Positions 54,310 through 64,000 of a stretch of 64,000 nucleotides of DNA are shown here, piece after piece (position 1 is the stretch's first letter; every line of letters starts with the position of its first letter). Position numbers and translations under genes: made by a program. The notes under the pieces were generated by a model. The model was given only the letters and a program-made list of their open reading frames with translations, was not told the DNA's origin and made no database searches. Origin of the DNA: an uncultured Algibacter sp. (GTDB taxonomy: Bacteria; Bacteroidota; Bacteroidia; Flavobacteriales; Flavobacteriaceae); contig NZ_CANKXK010000004.1 of assembly GCF_947487605.1 (NCBI RefSeq), forward strand, positions 124,001 through 188,000, written 5' to 3'.

Positions 54310-54711
54310 GTGATAAAGCAATTGTTTTATAAAAGTTTTTCAATGCTTCTGGCATTACTGGTTTTGTTTTCTACCGTATCTTTTACTGTAGAGAAGCATT
54401 TTTGTGGTGATGTTTTAGTAGATGTTTCTGTTTTTGCAGATGTTGAAAAATGTGCCATGGAAGCTATGGAAATGAAGCAAAAGAAATCCTGCTGTAAAGA
54501 TGAAGTAGAAGTTGTAAAAGGTCAAGATGACTTGAAGTTTAGTTCTTTTGAAGATTTAGATTTTGAACAAGAACAATTTTTAACTGCTTTTGCTTACTCA
54601 TACATTAATCTATTTGAAGGTTTGCCAAAGCAAATTATTCCTCATAAAGATTATTCTCCTCCTAATTTAATTCAAGACATACAAGTTTTGGATGAAGTCT
54701 TTTTAATTTGA
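54310..54711 (+). CDS. HYC_CC_PP family exported protein
   Basis: About 133 residues from the GTG at 54310, giving a signal peptide (MIKQLFYKSF then a hydrophobic run to VSF). A TTG at 54295 and an ATG at 54343 are alternatives; a TAnnTTTG-like box at 54298-54305 overlaps the upstream ones and favours a start no earlier than 54310. The name motifs are visible: HFC at 30-32, SCC at 60-62 and SPPN near 116. The cysteines suggest metal binding. It heads a metal-handling cassette with an HMA-MauE protein, a TonB receptor and an HMA protein. Confidence 0.85.
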   Translation: MIKQLFYKSFSMLLALLVLFSTVSFTVEKHFCGDVLVDVSVFADVEKCAMEAMEMKQKKSCCKDEVEVVKGQDDLKFSSFEDLDFEQEQFLTAFAYSYINLFEGLPKQIIPHKDYSPPNLIQDIQVLDEVFLI

Positions 54712-54793
54712 ATTATTAATTTATGTTAAGTAATTCTTGTGAAAACAGGAATCTATTTCTTTTTACATAACACAAATTAATAATAAAATAATC

Positions 54794-55516
54794 ATGAAAC
54801 ATACATATACAGTTACAGGAATGACCTGTAATGGCTGTAAAACTTCAGTAGAAGAAAAGCTAAGTAATATAGAAGGTATTACCCATGTAACAGTAAATTT
54901 AGAAAAAGCTGAAGCTCTAATAGAAATGACTAAACATATTTCTATTGAAACTTTACAAAATGCTATTTCTGGGAAGTATAAAATTTCTGAAAAGAATATT
55001 TTTCAAACTACGGTTACATTAGATCAAGAGAAAAAAAGTGAGTTGCAACAATTGTTTCCACTATTTTTAATTTTCTTTTTTATTATAGGGGCTTCAATAT
55101 TATTAAACTATAATCCTTGGAATAGTGAAGCATTTATGCTTGATTTTATGGGTTTGTTCTACGTTGTTTTTAGTTTTTTTAAATTTTTAGATTTAAAAGG
55201 TTTTCCTGAATCTTTTAAAATGTACGATCCTTTGGCTAAGGTAGTTCCTGTTTATGCATGGGGCTATCCATTCATAGAAATTACATTAGGAATTATGTTT
55301 TTAATGCGTCTTGAAATTTTAGTAGCTTTAATTATTACTCTTGTTATTTTAGGACTCACAACTATTGGAGTTACCAAAACACTGCTAAGTAAAAAGGATA
55401 TTCAATGTGCTTGTTTGGGTACTGCATTAAAGCTCCCAATGACAAAAGCGACTTTTATTGAAAATAGTATCATGATTGTTATGGCAATTATTATGCTTAT
55501 AAAGACCTACAATTAG
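54794..55516 (+). CDS. HMA domain fused to MauE/DoxX-like membrane domain
   Basis: A 240-residue fusion. Residues 1-65 are a heavy-metal-associated domain with the GMTCNGC motif (Cys12 and Cys15). Residues 85-240 contain four membrane helices of the MauE/DoxX redox-associated type, with a Cys205-Ala-Cys207 pair in IQCACLG at the start of the last helix. A metal ion could be handed between the soluble and membrane cysteines. It abuts the TonB-dependent receptor gene with no gap (the receptor ATG is the next base), so they are coupled. The metal is probably copper or a similar soft ion. Confidence 0.87.
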   Translation: MKHTYTVTGMTCNGCKTSVEEKLSNIEGITHVTVNLEKAEALIEMTKHISIETLQNAISGKYKISEKNIFQTTVTLDQEKKSELQQLFPLFLIFFFIIGASILLNYNPWNSEAFMLDFMGLFYVVFSFFKFLDLKGFPESFKMYDPLAKVVPVYAWGYPFIEITLGIMFLMRLEILVALIITLVILGLTTIGVTKTLLSKKDIQCACLGTALKLPMTKATFIENSIMIVMAIIMLIKTYN

Positions 55517-57760
55517 ATGAAATATATATATTACATAATACTAATGCTTCCTTTACTTATGTCTTCTCAAGATAAGATTACAGGTATGATAATGGAAGCG
55601 AATGCAAAAAACGAACATATAGGCTTAGTAGGAGCTAATATCTATTGGTTAGATACAACTGTAGGAACAGTTACCAATATTGATGGGAAATTTACGCTCT
55701 CATACAAGCCAGAGTATAAAAAATTGGTGATAAGCTATGTTGGATTTAAAACAGATACACTAACCATTAGCGATCCTAAAAAAATGGTACATCATTGGTT
55801 ACAACCTACAAGTGATTTGGGTCAAGTTACAGTTACTTCTAGAAAACAGACAACAGCAAAATCTTATTTAAAAGCACAAAATGTAATTACAGTTAGTAGC
55901 GATGAATTGTTGAAAGCTGCTTGCTGTAATCTATCAGAAAGTTTTGAAACAAATCCGTCAATCGATGTTAATTTTGCCGATGCGGTTTCAGGAACACGCC
56001 AGATTAAAATGCTTGGGCTTACAAGTCCCTACATATTAATAGCTACTGAAAATATTCCATCTATTAGAGGGGCATCTCAGGCTTATGGATTGAGTTTTAT
56101 ACCAGGAACTTGGGTGGAAAGTATTCAAATTACTAAAGGTGCTGGTTCTGTAGTGAATGGTTTTGAAAGTATTGCGGGACAAATAAATGCTGAATTGGTT
56201 AAGCCTTCAACAGACGACAAGTTGTTTGTTAACCTATATGGAGCAACCAATGAGCGTTTGGAGTTAAATACACACTTCAATACCAAAGTAAACGATAGGT
56301 GGCATACTGGTTTATATGTGCACGGAAACACACATAACAAAAAGCATGATGTGAATAGCGATGGGTTTTTAGATATGCCCTTGTTTAACCAAATTAATCT
56401 TATGAATCGCTGGCAATATATAGATACTCAAAGTGGATTTGTAAGCTTTGTTAATTTAAAATTTTTAAATGATGAAAAACAAATGGGCGAGCTAAACTTT
56501 AATCCAAATACAGATAAGCTTACCATGAATGCTTGGGGTAGTGAAATTGATACAAGGCGTTACGAATTGTCTGGTAAATTTGGTTATGTAAACCCTGAGA
56601 TTCCTTGGCAAAGCCTTGGTGTTCAAACAGCGTTTAGTAGTCATAAGCAAGACTCGTATTTTGGCTTAAATAGCTACGATATAGTACATAATAGTCTATA
56701 TGCTAATGCTATTTATAATTCTATAATTAGTGATTCTAGACATAAAATAAAAACAGGAATAAGTTATACTTACGACCATTATGACGAACTAGTAAATACT
56801 ACAGATTACGAAAGAACCGAAAATTCGATTGGAGGTTTTTTTGAATATAGTTTTGACAATTTGGAACTTTTAAACCTTACTGCAGGAATTAGAATAGACC
56901 ATCATAATTTGTTAGGAACTTTTATAACGCCACGTGTACATGTGCGATATTCACCTTGGAGTAAATCGGCATTTAGAGCATCCTTTGGAAGAGGGAAGCG
57001 TAGTGCTAATATTTTTACTGAAAATCAGCAACTATTTGCTACATCAAGACAAATTAATATTCTAAATTCTGGTGGTGATATTTATGGATTAGATCCAGAA
57101 ATTGCATGGAATTATGGCGTTTCATATTTGCAAGGATTTAATTTATTTGGAAGTAAAGCAGATATCACTTTAGATTTTTACAAAACCGATTTTACAAATC
57201 AAGTAGTTGTAGATTGGGAAAATTCACAGGAAATAAATTTTTATAACCTTGAAGGGAAAAGTTATGCTAATAGTTTTCAAGTAGAGTTTAATTATAATCC
57301 ATTTGGGCATTTCGATTTAAGAATGGCTTATAAGTATTACGATGTTAAAACAGATTATAACTCTGGACGATTGGAAAGACCCTTAACACCAAAAAATCGT
57401 GTGTTTGTTAATGTTGGCTATAAAACACCACAAGATGAAGAGCAACTAGGGCGTTGGAAGTTTGATGCTACTTTTAATTGGTTAAGCGACCAACGTTACA
57501 CATCGACAATAAATAATCCTGCACAGTATCAATTACCAGAGAGAACGCCAACAGTAGCAACGTTAAATGCGCAAATAACAAAAGTATTTTCTCCAAAATT
57601 TGAAGTATATTTAGGAGGTGAAAACATTACAAATGTGAGACAACCAAATCCTATTTTGGGAGCCGATGACCCTTTTGGTGCGAATTTTGATTCTACTTTT
57701 GTATATGGTCCAATTTTTGGAAGTATGTATTATATGGGATTACGATTTAGAATAAAATAA
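55517..57760 (+). CDS. TonB-dependent receptor, putative metal uptake
   Basis: A 747-residue outer membrane receptor. After a signal peptide (cleavage near SSQ) comes a carboxypeptidase-like regulatory domain (about 21-100), the plug (about 112-235) and the 22-strand barrel ending in LRFRIK. The plug begins with an uncommon adjacent pair Cys136-Cys137 in LLKAACCNLSESF, found in a receptor subclass that lies next to HMA proteins. A SusD partner is absent, so polysaccharide uptake is unlikely. Metal or metal-chelate import is inferred from the neighbours. Confidence 0.9.
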   Translation: MKYIYYIILMLPLLMSSQDKITGMIMEANAKNEHIGLVGANIYWLDTTVGTVTNIDGKFTLSYKPEYKKLVISYVGFKTDTLTISDPKKMVHHWLQPTSDLGQVTVTSRKQTTAKSYLKAQNVITVSSDELLKAACCNLSESFETNPSIDVNFADAVSGTRQIKMLGLTSPYILIATENIPSIRGASQAYGLSFIPGTWVESIQITKGAGSVVNGFESIAGQINAELVKPSTDDKLFVNLYGATNERLELNTHFNTKVNDRWHTGLYVHGNTHNKKHDVNSDGFLDMPLFNQINLMNRWQYIDTQSGFVSFVNLKFLNDEKQMGELNFNPNTDKLTMNAWGSEIDTRRYELSGKFGYVNPEIPWQSLGVQTAFSSHKQDSYFGLNSYDIVHNSLYANAIYNSIISDSRHKIKTGISYTYDHYDELVNTTDYERTENSIGGFFEYSFDNLELLNLTAGIRIDHHNLLGTFITPRVHVRYSPWSKSAFRASFGRGKRSANIFTENQQLFATSRQINILNSGGDIYGLDPEIAWNYGVSYLQGFNLFGSKADITLDFYKTDFTNQVVVDWENSQEINFYNLEGKSYANSFQVEFNYNPFGHFDLRMAYKYYDVKTDYNSGRLERPLTPKNRVFVNVGYKTPQDEEQLGRWKFDATFNWLSDQRYTSTINNPAQYQLPERTPTVATLNAQITKVFSPKFEVYLGGENITNVRQPNPILGADDPFGANFDSTFVYGPIFGSMYYMGLRFRIK

Positions 57761-57778
57761 AGAATTATATTAACAATC

Positions 57779-57859
57779 TGTCATTCCTGCAAAGGCAGGA
57801 AACTATTAAATTTAAAGCAAATAACTTAAAAGTGGATTCCTGCCTTCACAGGAATGACA
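57779..57859. repeat. 81-bp element with inverted terminal repeats
   Basis: It begins TGTCATTCCTGCAAAGGCAG and ends CCTTCACAGGAATGACA. The outer 11 bases TGTCATTCCTG and CAGGAATGACA are perfect inverted repeats, and inner CTGC/GCAG pairs extend the hairpins. It fills most of the gap between the TonB receptor and the HMA gene. It resembles a dispersed palindromic repeat common in Bacteroidota. Confidence 0.7.
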
Positions 57860-57879
57860 AAAATATAAAACAAACAAAT

Positions 57880-58251
57880 ATGAAAAACATAATTATTGTA
57901 GCATTAATGTTTATTGGAACAGTAACATTTGCTCAAAGTAAAAATGCCAAGGCTTCTATGGAAGTAGATGGTGTTTGTGGGATGTGCAAAGCACGTATTG
58001 AAAAAGCATGTTTAAACACTAAAGGTGTTAAGTTTGCAACTTGGGATATTGATACCCATCAATTAGATCTAATCTATGATGCTCGTAAAACAAATTCCGA
58101 AATTATTAAAAATCAAGTTTTAGCTGTTGGTCATGATGTTCAAGATACAAAAGCAACCGATGAAGCTTACGCAACAGTTCATGCTTGCTGTAAGTATCGA
58201 GATGAAGATGTGCAAGATGATCATAAGGCGGAGGAAAAAGAAGATAACTAG
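57880..58251 (+). CDS. Periplasmic heavy-metal-associated (HMA) protein
   Basis: A 123-residue protein from the ATG at 57880, which gives a clean signal peptide (MKNIIIVALMFIGTVTFAQ). A longer in-frame start at 57832 would lie inside the repeat element. The mature part is an HMA domain (about 24-88) with GVCGMCKARIEKAC (Cys33, Cys36, Cys44) and a second cysteine pair, Cys103-Cys104, in HACCKYRDED. The tail is acidic and His-containing. It probably binds and passes on the metal imported by the adjacent receptor. Confidence 0.9.
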   Translation: MKNIIIVALMFIGTVTFAQSKNAKASMEVDGVCGMCKARIEKACLNTKGVKFATWDIDTHQLDLIYDARKTNSEIIKNQVLAVGHDVQDTKATDEAYATVHACCKYRDEDVQDDHKAEEKEDN

Positions 58252-58266
58252 GTATATTAAAATATT

Positions 58267-58632
58267 ATGAAAACGACACCTGAGCATAATGAACGTGTTA
58301 GAACGATGAAGTTTTTTTCAGTTTACCCACATTATGTCAATAAAGTGGAGAAAAAAGGAAGAACGAAAGAAGAGTTGCATACGGTAATTAATTGGTTAAC
58401 AGGATTTACCGATGATAAAATAAAAGAACTCATAGACCGAAAAGTAACATTTGAACAGTTTTTCCAAGAGGCCGAAGTTAATCCAAATGCAGAATTAATT
58501 AAAGGTGTTATATGTGGTTATAGAATTGAAGAAATCGATAACCTTTTAACTAAACAATGTAGATATTTGGATAAATTGATTGATGAATTGGCCAGAGGTA
58601 GAAAAATGGAAAAGATTTTACGAACTACTTAA
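58267..58632 (+). CDS. DUF2200 domain-containing protein
   Basis: A 121-residue cytoplasmic protein matching DUF2200 over its whole length. Features include RVRTMKFFSVYPHYVNKVEKKG at the start (first part of the family signature), VINWLTGF near 40 and VICGYRIEEI near 79. The function of the family is unknown. It lies 15 bp after the HMA gene and may be transcribed with it, but nothing links it to metals. A bidirectional terminator separates it from convergent groEL. Confidence 0.85.
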   Translation: MKTTPEHNERVRTMKFFSVYPHYVNKVEKKGRTKEELHTVINWLTGFTDDKIKELIDRKVTFEQFFQEAEVNPNAELIKGVICGYRIEEIDNLLTKQCRYLDKLIDELARGRKMEKILRTT

Positions 58633-58658
58633 AGAATAAAGTTAAGATTTATAATCAA

Positions 58659-58693
58659 AAAAAAACGCTTCAAAATAAATTGAAGCGTTTTTA
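58659..58693. terminator. Bidirectional terminator between DUF2200 gene and groEL
   Basis: AAACGCTTCAA (58663-58673) pairs with TTGAAGCGTTT (58680-58690) in a perfect 11-bp stem with a 6-base loop. The minus-strand side has a nine-base T run, and the plus side has TTTTT. Confidence 0.88.
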
Positions 58694-58719
58694 TTATAAT
58701 TTGCATGTCGAGGCTCTTC

Positions 58720-60366
<1,647 letters not shown>

Positions 60367-60477
60367 TTAAAATTTTTAAATCTCAATTTTCAAATACCAA
60401 ATTTCAAAAAAAGGAAACTGATTATTTGAGTGAGAATTTTTGGGATTTTGTTTTTTTAAGTTTTTTGAGATTTGCAA

Positions 60478-60753
60478 TTAGATAATTGCTAGTATATCAC
60501 TCTCACGCATGATTAAATAATCATTACCTTCAAGCTTAAGTTCTGTTCCTGCATATTTACCATATAAAACAGTGTCTCCAACTTTTACGGTAATAGGTTC
60601 GTCTTTTGTGCCTTTTCCAGCAGCTACTACAGTACCTTTTTGAGGTTTTTCTTTTGCGTTATCTGGAATAATAATTCCTGAAGCTGTTTTTGTTTCAGCA
60701 GCAGCGGGTTCAATAAGAACACGATCTGCTAATGGTTTAATGTTTAATGCCAT
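60478..60753 (-). CDS. groS: Co-chaperonin GroES
   Basis: A 91-residue co-chaperonin that caps Gro[18 protein letters not shown] is the canonical N-terminal strand. The mobile loop [21 protein letters not shown] follows, then [11 protein letters not shown] and [13 protein letters not shown]. Length is slightly under the 97 residues of E. coli. It is the first gene of groES-groEL. Upstream there is no CIRCE element but a 16-bp palindrome at 60783-60798. Confidence 0.97.
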   Translation of the reverse strand: MALNIKPLADRVLIEPAAAETKTASGIIIPDNAKEKPQKGTVVAAGKGTKDEPITVKVGDTVLYGKYAGTELKLEGNDYLIMRESDILAII

Positions 60754-60782
60754 TGTTTATATTTATATTTTAAAATTAAATT

Positions 60783-60798
60783 TAACGCTTAAGCGTTA
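60783..60798. promoter_or_regulatory. Perfect 16-bp palindrome upstream of groES
   Basis: TAACGCTTAAGCGTTA is perfectly symmetrical and lies 30-45 bp before the groES start codon, in the leader or promoter region. It does not match CIRCE. It may be an operator for a different heat-shock repressor, or chance. Confidence 0.4.
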
Positions 60799-60865
60799 TG
60801 CTAAAAATGTGCCAATAGTTAGTAACTGACAAACTTTCAGACCTGTCTCTAGGATAGCCAAGAAC

Positions 60866-60902
60866 AAAAAATGCCAACTTGTACAAGTTGGCATTTTTTG
60901 TT
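60866..60902 (-). terminator. Intrinsic terminator after secG
   Basis: AAAAAATGCCAACTTG (60865-60880) and its mirror TACAAGTTGGCATTTTTT form a fully palindromic hairpin, 12 bp in the ATGCCAACTTGT/ACAAGTTGGCAT stem, with T runs on both strands. It lies 17 bp beyond the secG stop and insulates the groES promoter. Confidence 0.88.
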
Positions 60903-60918
60903 TTTTTATGAAGCACAA

Positions 60919-61284
60919 TTATTGTGCAGAATCTGTTGCTGTAGTTGCTTCTGGTAATGTTGTTGTTCCTGCATCGGTAGGAACTGCTGGTAAAGGTTGT
61001 GATGTTGTAGCATCTGGGTCTAATGCTTTAGAATCTATATTTTCAGAGCCTCTATTAATGGCTACATTAGAAAGTAAAATTAAAACTAACAAAAGCGTTG
61101 CTAATGTCCAGGTGCTTTTATCTAAAAAGTCTGTTGTTTTCTTTACGCCTCCTAATTGTTGTGTGCCACCACCACCAAAAGACGACGATAATCCACCTCC
61201 TTTAGGGTTTTGCACCATCACTACAACTATAAGCAAAAATGCTACTACTACTATAAGTGCTAAAAATATTGTAAACGTACTCAT
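60919..61284 (-). CDS. secG: Preprotein translocase subunit SecG
   Basis: A 121-residue inner membrane protein with two helices (about 5-25 and 56-75). Between them is the conserved SecG loop VMVQNPKGGGLSSSFGGGGTQQLGGVKKTTDFLDKST in outline. SecG assists SecYE in protein export. The C-terminal 40 residues are low-complexity, rich in Thr, Ala and Asp, as in other Bacteroidota SecG. It is 6 bp downstream of the TPR-like gene. Confidence 0.95.
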   Translation of the reverse strand: MSTFTIFLALIVVVAFLLIVVVMVQNPKGGGLSSSFGGGGTQQLGGVKKTTDFLDKSTWTLATLLLVLILLSNVAINRGSENIDSKALDPDATTSQPLPAVPTDAGTTTLPEATTATDSAQ

Positions 61285-61290
61285 TATTCT

Positions 61291-62241
61291 TTATTTATTC
61301 TGTTCTTGTAATTGTTCTACTGCCTTAATTTGGTTTGCAAAGAAACTACTTTTTTCTGGATATTTCAAACTTAAAATTTTATAAGATTGAATTGCTTTTT
61401 TGTAGTTTTTTTGCTCAACATAAATACGCGCTAAAGTCTCTGTCATTAACGCTTCGGGTTGTATCATTTGTGCCTTCGCTAAATTGCCTTTTGGCGATGG
61501 CGATTTCGATGGATTTATCTTTGGGTTTTTAGCAATAAATTTATCTATTAGCTGAAATTTTTTTGCCTTTTCAGATACTGGCGAAATTTGCTCTTTTACT
61601 TCTGGACTTTCTGGTTTTTTATTTCCTGATCTATCAATGGGTTTAAAACGTGTCAATTTTAGCCATTCGTTAAAAGAATGTGTTTCACTTTTATCAAACT
61701 GCAGGGGTTTACCTAAACTTAAAATATCTTCGGCTGTTGCTTCTTGTGTTCTAGTTTCTTCAGTAACGTTTTCAATAAGTTTCGATTCGTCTAAAGTAAA
61801 AGCAATTGTTTTTTTAGGAAGCGCATCTTTAGGTTCAAAAAGAGCAGGGTCTAAAACACCTTGAGTTTCTTGAATTTGTTGTTTAAGCGCTTCATCAATA
61901 GCAACGCTTTTGTTAATTGAAATGTCTTCAATATTTACATTAATATCTTTTAAATGCGCTGTATTTTGTTTAATAAACTGCGAAATTTCATTTTGTATAA
62001 AACTGTCTGATGTTATAAAATCGAATAAAATGCTCCTATCGGTAGTATAAGCAGCGGTCGTTTTAAGTTCTTCATTATATTTAATGCTACTCTGGTTTTT
62101 TAAACCTTTAAGGTAAATAGCACGAGCCGATTGAAAATATGGATAGGTATCAATAATAGATTTTACTGCTTCAGTCTGCTCATGCGTTATAGACTGCGGA
62201 TGCTGAAGTATGTACGTAAAACTATTACTATTTTCTACCAT
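61291..62241 (-). CDS. Tetratricopeptide-like hypothetical protein
   Basis: A 316-residue protein without a signal peptide. The N-terminal part (about 10-90, YILQHPQSITHEQTEAVKSI and YPYFQSARAIYLKGLK) looks like a helical repeat. The middle is charged and poorly ordered. The C-terminus (about 262-310, TETLARIYVEQKNYKKAIQSYKIL) is a recognisable TPR unit. Function is unknown, but its place between lptE and secG is conserved in flavobacteria, which suggests an envelope role. It overlaps lptE by 7 bp. Confidence 0.85.
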   Translation of the reverse strand: MVENSNSFTYILQHPQSITHEQTEAVKSIIDTYPYFQSARAIYLKGLKNQSSIKYNEELKTTAAYTTDRSILFDFITSDSFIQNEISQFIKQNTAHLKDINVNIEDISINKSVAIDEALKQQIQETQGVLDPALFEPKDALPKKTIAFTLDESKLIENVTEETRTQEATAEDILSLGKPLQFDKSETHSFNEWLKLTRFKPIDRSGNKKPESPEVKEQISPVSEKAKKFQLIDKFIAKNPKINPSKSPSPKGNLAKAQMIQPEALMTETLARIYVEQKNYKKAIQSYKILSLKYPEKSSFFANQIKAVEQLQEQNK

Positions 62242-62768
62242 CTAGCTAGGGTTGCATTAAAAATGTCTTGTGTTAGTCTATCTAGTATTTCTTCGTGTGC
62301 AGTTGCTTTTTGTGAGCCAATAAGTTGTGCACTTCCTGGATAATCGAAGAAAAATGAAAAGGTCTTATTTTCTAGATTGTCTTCTTCTTTATTTCTATTG
62401 TAAAAACTAATTTTTACTGAGATAGTCAACCTATTTTGTGCTGCGGTATTTTGTGATGTAGAGGTGGTTGGTGAAATTCTATATTCGCTAATTTCACCTT
62501 CGTATACCAAGTCTGGATTTGATGAAACTAGATTTAAATTGGTTTGATTTTGAATTAAATCTTCAAGTGTTATTTTGAAATCCCTTTCAAGCCCTGGTTC
62601 AACTAAAATAGCATTGTTTTCGAAACGAACAACTTGGAAGGTGTCTGCCTCAATTGAATTAGGCTGTGTGAAACCGTATTGAACTTTACAATTAACAAGA
62701 ATTACTGTCGCTACTAGTAAAAAAAAGAAATATTTTAGTTTGTTCATTTTATTTAACATGTTTCTCAC
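62235..62768 (-). CDS. lptE: LPS assembly lipoprotein LptE-like protein
   Basis: A 177-residue predicted lipoprotein: hydrophobic signal, then ATVILVNCKVQYGF with the lipobox Cys. The mature protein has the LptE-like pattern (TFQVVRFENNAILVEPGLERDFKITLEDLI, then VYEGEISEYRISP). LptE plugs the LptD barrel that inserts LPS into the outer membrane. A second ATG at 62756 or 62747 could be the true start. It lies 32 bp downstream of the sigma-54 activator. Confidence 0.88.
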   Translation of the reverse strand: MRNMLNKMNKLKYFFFLLVATVILVNCKVQYGFTQPNSIEADTFQVVRFENNAILVEPGLERDFKITLEDLIQNQTNLNLVSSNPDLVYEGEISEYRISPTTSTSQNTAAQNRLTISVKISFYNRNKEEDNLENKTFSFFFDYPGSAQLIGSQKATAHEEILDRLTQDIFNATLARW

Positions 62769-62800
62769 AGAGTTTTAGGATTAACCTAAATAACGATTAA

Positions 62801-64000
62801 CTATAAATCGTATTGTTTTATTTTTCTATATAATGTGCGTTCGCTGATGCCTAATTCTGCAGCTGCTAATTTACGCTTTCCGCTGTGACGTTCAAGCGAT
62901 TTTTTTATTAATTCTAATTCCTTATCGTGAAGAGATAATGTTTCTTCCTCTTCTATCTCTTCTGCAAAGTGATATTTATCTTGAGAGTTTATAAGGTCTT
63001 CATTTGGTGTTGTATGCTCTGGAATTGATAAAACCTCAGGTTCGGTAATATTTTCTTCAAATTCTAATTCATCATCGTTGTTACCACCATAAATCTTTTG
63101 AATTAACCCTTCGTTATCTTTCTCAACTTCTTTAACGTTGCCTGTTTTCATAAGCTCCATAGTGAGCTTTTTCAAATCATTTAAGTCGCTTTTCATATCG
63201 AAAAGAACTTTGTAAAGTATTTCGCGTTCACTGCTAAAATCGCTTTCAGACTTAGATGTTTTTATAACTGCAGGCAAATTCGTTCCTGCCGAAGCAGGTA
63301 AATAGCCTTGAAGTGTTGAAGCGCTTATGGTACGATTTTGCTCTAGGACAGATAGCTGTTCGGCTATGTTACGTAATTGTCTAATATTCCCGCTCCACCT
63401 ATGTTTAATAAGTAATTGAATGGCATTATCGGTCAATTTAACTGTTGGCATTTTATATTTGAGGGCAAAGTCGCTTGCAAATTTTCTGAATAATAGATGA
63501 ATATCATCACGTCTTTCCCGTAGCGGCGGTAAATGAATATCTATGGTACTTAATCTATAATAAAGGTCTTCACGAAATTTTTCTTTTTGAATAGCTTCAA
63601 GCATATTCACGTTGGTGGCTGCTACAATACGAACATTTGTTTTTTGTACTTTACTTGAGCCTACTTTTATGAATTCACCGTTTTCTAAAACTCTTAATAA
63701 TCTTACTTGAGTTGTTAATGGAAGTTCACCAACTTCGTCAAGGAAAATAGTACCGCCATCTGCCACTTCAAAATAGCCGTTTCTTGTTTGTGTAGCACCT
63801 GTAAAAGCGCCTTTTTCATGTCCAAATAACTCACTATCAATAGTTCCTTCTGGTATAGCGCCACAGTTTACTGCTATATATTTGTTGTGTTTTCTATGTG
63901 ATATTTGATGAATAATTTTAGGAATACTTTCCTTACCTACGCCGCTTTCTCCGGTTACTAAAACCGAAATATCTGTAGGAGCTACTTGAATAGCTTTTTC
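62801..64000 (-). CDS. Sigma-54-interacting transcriptional activator, 5' end missing
   Basis: The last 399 residues of an NtrC-type activator whose start lies beyond the right edge. The AAA+ domain shows the Walker A loop GESGVGKE, the sigma-54 contact motif GAFTGA, and Walker [14 protein letters not shown]. Arg fingers lie in [20 protein letters not shown] long variable acidic linker (about 210-345) leads to a C-terminal Fis-type helix-turn-helix ([19 protein letters not shown]). It is upstream of lptE and transcribed toward it. No N-terminal receiver domain is visible. Confidence 0.92.
   Translation of the reverse strand, partial: EKAIQVAPTDISVLVTGESGVGKESIPKIIHQISHRKHNKYIAVNCGAIPEGTIDSELFGHEKGAFTGATQTRNGYFEVADGGTIFLDEVGELPLTTQVRLLRVLENGEFIKVGSSKVQKTNVRIVAATNVNMLEAIQKEKFREDLYYRLSTIDIHLPPLRERRDDIHLLFRKFASDFALKYKMPTVKLTDNAIQLLIKHRWSGNIRQLRNIAEQLSVLEQNRTISASTLQGYLPASAGTNLPAVIKTSKSESDFSSEREILYKVLFDMKSDLNDLKKLTMELMKTGNVKEVEKDNEGLIQKIYGGNNDDELEFEENITEPEVLSIPEHTTPNEDLINSQDKYHFAEEIEEEETLSLHDKELELIKKSLERHSGKRKLAAAELGISERTLYRKIKQYDL

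Noticed and set aside
53282-54711. A full PEP-CTERM biofilm locus around the exosortase
   Set aside because: No glycosyltransferase, no sorting-signal protein and no prosensor are present; only the XrtF pair is seen.
55517-57760. SusC/SusD-type polysaccharide uptake locus
   Set aside because: There is no SusD gene or glycoside hydrolase; the neighbours are metal-binding proteins.
57832-57879. Longer start for the exported HMA protein
   Set aside because: The extra 16 codons come from the repeat element; the ATG at 57880 gives a clean signal peptide.
60839-60857. CAGACCTGTCTCTAGG as another copy of the AGACC palindrome
   Set aside because: Only one arm is present and no hairpin forms.

Overview
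The window is a chromosomal segment of a low-GC member of the Bacteroidota, most likely the family Flavobacteriaceae. The reasons are the flavobacterial gene set and order (mraZ-to-ftsZ cluster, mreBCD-mrdA-rodA, sigma-54 regulator-lptE-TPR-secG-groES-groEL), the short RpoD without region 1.1, the XrtF exosortase pair, Bacteroidota-type promoter boxes (TAnnTTTG) and many TTG/GTG starts. The genus cannot be told from the sequence. No phage, IS element, CRISPR array or rRNA is visible.

Layout. 1-5,166: the end of a thioredoxin-fold protein, then a minus-strand block with comEC, an NlpC/P60 lipoprotein, lpxB, a small membrane protein and surE. 5,330-9,472: tail-specific protease and a lone ABC permease, facing a fatty-acid-hydroxylase family protein. 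9,507-12,206: a molybdenum sulfite-dehydrogenase-like enzyme with its c-type cytochrome, divergent from an integral membrane protein. The gap between them carries two almost identical 16-bp dyads. 12,317-15,638: acyl-CoA synthetase, engB and an alpha/beta hydrolase.

15,934-31,594: the complete division and cell wall cluster (mraZ, rsmH, ftsL, ftsI, murE, mraY, murD, ftsW, murG, murC, ftsQ, ftsA, ftsZ). It is preceded by three 10-bp MraZ boxes and interrupted by three copies of an intergenic repeat. 31,764-36,138: YqeY, tRNA-Arg(UCG), an MtfA-type peptidase, a tandem pair of CBS proteins, rpe and rpoD. 36,292-43,523: a more variable stretch of two regulators, small orphan ORFs, a tightly overlapping four-gene operon (exported DUF6134-like protein, CPBP-type membrane protein, epimerase, short-chain dehydrogenase), and hypotheticals.

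43,630-53,203: a LysR regulator, a peptide deformylase with a lipoprotein signal, the rod-shape operon mreB-mreC-mreD-mrdA-rodA, purH and a GAF-type methionine sulfoxide reductase. 53,282-58,632: exosortase XrtF and its partner, then a cysteine-rich metal-handling cassette (HYC_CC_PP protein, HMA-MauE fusion, TonB-dependent receptor with a CC pair, periplasmic HMA protein), and a DUF2200 protein. 58,720-64,000: groEL/groES, secG, a TPR-like protein, LptE and a truncated sigma-54 activator.

Most of the window is core envelope biogenesis: peptidoglycan precursor synthesis, septation, elongation, lipid A synthesis and LPS export, secretion. The observations most worth following are the exported peptide deformylase, the paired dyads of the sulfite-dehydrogenase locus, the metal cassette, the orphan exosortase and the four-gene operon after 39.4 kb. 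Nothing here is clearly a wholly new system.
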